From assembly GCA_049334165.1 (NCBI GenBank), contig JBEGHD010000016.1: a stretch of DNA of 64,000 nucleotides; one strand, given 5' to 3'. This DNA is from JBEGHD01 sp049334165. Lineage in GTDB: Bacteria > Bacteroidota > Bacteroidia > Flavobacteriales_D > Sanyastnellaceae. Below are positions 62,431 to 64,000 of this stretch, piece after piece. Within the stretch, counting starts at the first letter, position 1. Each line of letters begins with the position of its first letter. Below the pieces are notes generated by a model. It made no database searches. It was not told where the DNA came from and was given only the letters and a program-made list of their open reading frames with translations. The position numbers and the translations under genes are program-made.

Positions 62431-62622
62431 TTTGCGGAATTCAATATTGGTAGCGAAAGTAGTGGCTTATTTCATTTGAGAGATGCCAAAGGGAAGAACG
62501 TCTCAGAGAATACGGTTAAAACCCAGTAGTTAACAGCAGAAAATCTAGATATAGCTCGGGGTTCTTTTGATGAAGTTTGCAGAAGGCCGGACCGCATTTG
62601 TTGTTGAAGGAGTTATAGTCCC

Positions 62623-63042
62623 TCACTCATAAACCACATTAAAATCATTTTGTCCCAGGTATTCCAGGTTGATTTCGATTCTTTCGAGAAGTCCTCGATT
62701 GGTCTGTTGGACAGTTTCCCAATCCAGAGTTTCTATGGTGTCCGCATTAAAAATGTAGATCCATTCACTTCTACCTTCCAAAGCGTTTTCCCAGCAACTG
62801 TGAATATCTGCTTCAATGGCTCTGAAGTCATTCGGTAAAACTCCTCCATCACCGTCATAGACCGGGTATTCTCCCAGGGTTGTATCTGGATAGTTCCAAT
62901 AAATTCTGGAATGGATGCGGACATCAGATTCATTTCTTAAGTACAACCTGCTGTGTGCATCATCGGGACAGTAGTCATCTTTACCGCAGGTCATGGCGCA
63001 GGTCATGAAAAAGATAATCGGTAGAAATAGAAGCTTATTCAT
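62623..63042 (-). CDS. Hypothetical lipoprotein, 139 aa
   Basis: ATG 63042 gives NKLLFLPIIFFMTCAMTCGK, a lipoprotein signal with two candidate lipobox cysteines. The mature part has paired strands (RLYLRNESDVRIHSRIYW; EWIYIFNADTIETLDWETVQ) and four Cys in total in the mature half or signal. No family recognised. The 62431-62622 gap upstream of the methyltransferase is gene-free. Divergent from the next lipoprotein. Confidence 0.7.
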   Translation of the reverse strand: MNKLLFLPIIFFMTCAMTCGKDDYCPDDAHSRLYLRNESDVRIHSRIYWNYPDTTLGEYPVYDGDGGVLPNDFRAIEADIHSCWENALEGRSEWIYIFNADTIETLDWETVQQTNRGLLERIEINLEYLGQNDFNVVYE

Positions 63043-63171
63043 GGTGCTTAAGTAGATATTCGTTTGACAGACTCTAGAACTCAGGGCCATTTATTTAAGT
63101 TGCATGTTAAGGGATTTCTTAACATACCTAGATTTCCAGGTATTTCTATTTTTAGAAAAAAATCAAACCTT

Positions 63172-63609
63172 ATGAAAACTCTCAAATTCAACATTATTGC
63201 TCTAATTGCTTTGGCCATTGGTTTCGCTTCTTGTGGAGGAGCTCCCTCTTCAAGCGAGTTTGTAGGTAAGTACCAACTCATAAAAGTAGAGGATGAAAAC
63301 GATGAGTCCGCAGAAGTCACCGAGTGCGATGAAATGACGATCTGGCATTTCACAAATGAGGAGGCCGAGCCTCTTGTTGATGGAACAGAAGTGAAGAAAG
63401 TTATAGCAACAGCTCCGGATGAGTGTAAGTACTACGGCTTTGATTCAAAGTGGACCACGAAAGATGGCAAGCTTTTTATCTCGAGTGTGAGAACCGGTGG
63501 AATGGGCGGTGGCTCCAATGCCGGATTGTTCGAAATCAAGGAAAAGACTGATGACAAGCTGGTTTTGAAAATCATGAAAAAGACATACACACTGGAGAAA
63601 GTTGAATAA
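63172..63609 (+). CDS. Small lipocalin-like lipoprotein, 145 aa
   Basis: ATG 63172 gives a lipoprotein signal (NIIALIALAIGFASCGG). The mature 125 residues follow a lipocalin-like pattern: FVGKYQLIKVEDENDESAEV, ECDEMTIWHFTNEEAE, KWTTKDGKLFISSVRTGG, KTDDKLVLKIMKKTYTLEKV, the usual layout of short Bacteroidota lipocalin-like proteins. Ligand unknown. Own terminator 23 bp downstream. Confidence 0.75.
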   Translation: MKTLKFNIIALIALAIGFASCGGAPSSSEFVGKYQLIKVEDENDESAEVTECDEMTIWHFTNEEAEPLVDGTEVKKVIATAPDECKYYGFDSKWTTKDGKLFISSVRTGGMGGGSNAGLFEIKEKTDDKLVLKIMKKTYTLEKVE

Positions 63610-63631
63610 TCCAGATTGACGAATTGAAGGA

Positions 63632-63660
63632 AAGCCTGCTAGATTTTAGTGGGCTTTTTT
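63632..63660 (+). terminator. Rho-independent terminator
   Basis: AAGCCTGCTA / TAGTGGGCTT, 10 bp with two G-T pairs, then six Ts. Ends the small lipocalin-like gene. Confidence 0.8.
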
Positions 63661-63666
63661 GTTCCT

Positions 63667-63855
63667 CGCAGAGTCGCAAAGAGCGCGAAGCTTTACAACG
63701 CTGGGAATAAACCACAGTAGGCACATAGTTCGATGTGCATTACCTATGTGCCTTTCGAAGGATTGTGAATGATGTCTCGGTTTTCTCAGTTGAGTTGTTA
63801 TGGAAAAGCAGTTTCTACTGTGGCTATGTGTTTACCTGCGGCTTGAGTAGAGGCT
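63667..63855. repeat. Dispersed intergenic repeat, copy B
   Basis: CGCAGAGTCGCAAAGAGCG, TACAACGCTGG, CACAGTAGGCACATAG, ACCTATGTGCCTT, TTTCTACTGTGGCTATGTG and GCGGCTTGAGTAGAGGC occur in the same order as in 60376-60596. No coding potential. Confidence 0.7.
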
Positions 63856-63869
63856 ATTTCAAAAGTGTT

Positions 63870-64000
63870 CCAACATTTAGCCATTAAGAGTTTTCATTAA
63901 GCTAATGAAGAAAGCCTTAATGTCCTTCATTGCTTAATCAGTCTTAATGTTTTAACTGCTGTTTAAGTAGATGCATTAATTCTCAAGCAAAGTCGCGAAG
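63870..64000. repeat. Start of further repeat copies at window end
   Basis: AACTGCTGTTTAAGTAGATGC (63955-63975) resembles the repeat tail and AAAGTCGCGAAG at the last bases resembles its head, so another unit probably begins at the window edge. TTAATG/CATTAA motifs recur in the rest of the stretch. No gene seen. Confidence 0.4.

Overview
The window reads as chromosome of a member of the Bacteroidota, most likely Flavobacteriales-like. The evidence is: exported proteins with type IX secretion (T9SS) sorting domains of both the type A (PNPT...) and type B (gliding-motility C-terminal) kinds; a PorP/SprF-family protein; Bacteroidota-typical families (DUF2911, TIGR03643/DUF2805, TPR-coiled-coil-HTH regulators); many short lipoproteins; and several promoters with a TAnnTTTG-like -7 box 5-40 nt before the start codon. 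No rRNA, complete tRNA, CRISPR array, transposase or integrase was seen.

Layout. 0-13.3 kb: end of prmA, a very large exported protein of unknown function, a PabC-like/HAD pair, a hypothetical gene followed by a possible micro-ORF, thioesterase/VOC pair, a PAS histidine kinase, an aminotransferase-csaA pair, and a PqiA-like membrane protein. 13.3-20.5 kb: two large T9SS cargo proteins (an M43 metalloprotease with type B domain, an Ig-like protein with type A domain) and a TPR-HTH regulator; a helically phased TGACA repeat array lies between regulator and cargo. 20.6-31 kb: DUF2911 protein, small membrane protein, SSS symporter, S41 peptidase with paaZ, and a translationally coupled LptF/G permease - glycosyltransferase - glycosyltransferase operon. 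31.3-37.4 kb: PQQ-type sugar dehydrogenase, then a tight run of isoaspartyl peptidase, pfkA, gapA, a BadF-type kinase and a methylglyoxal-synthase-like protein whose catalytic residues are largely replaced. 37.4-37.9 kb: a toxin-antitoxin pair whose toxin is split by a -1 frameshift at an A AAA AAC heptamer. 38-44 kb: a YiiX-like hydrolase and a PorP/SprF gene coupled to a 1397-residue SBBP/type B cargo. 44-48.4 kb: CoA-transferase, SDR, DUF2805, bestrophin, SanA-like protein.

48.5-56.2 kb is the accessory-looking part: orphan membrane proteins and lipoproteins, a DUF4349 gene broken by a 5-bp tandem duplication, a PD-(D/E)XK-like orphan, a second homopolymer-frameshifted small gene, OmpA and GNAT genes, and two integron attC-like imperfect palindromes that bracket a lipoprotein gene exactly as a gene cassette would be. 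A tRNA 3'-half remnant with a CAT anticodon lies between this stretch and the pyruvate dehydrogenase genes. 56.2-64 kb: aceF/aceE (homodimeric E1), an acyl-CoA-dehydrogenase-like gene flanked by a dispersed intergenic repeat that recurs at the window end, a methyltransferase, and two small lipoproteins.

The best candidates for new biology are the attC-like cassette boundary, the toxin frameshift site, the catalytically altered MGS-fold protein in a glycolytic operon, the phased TGACA array and the giant exported protein. All readings are by eye; no database search or structure prediction was run.
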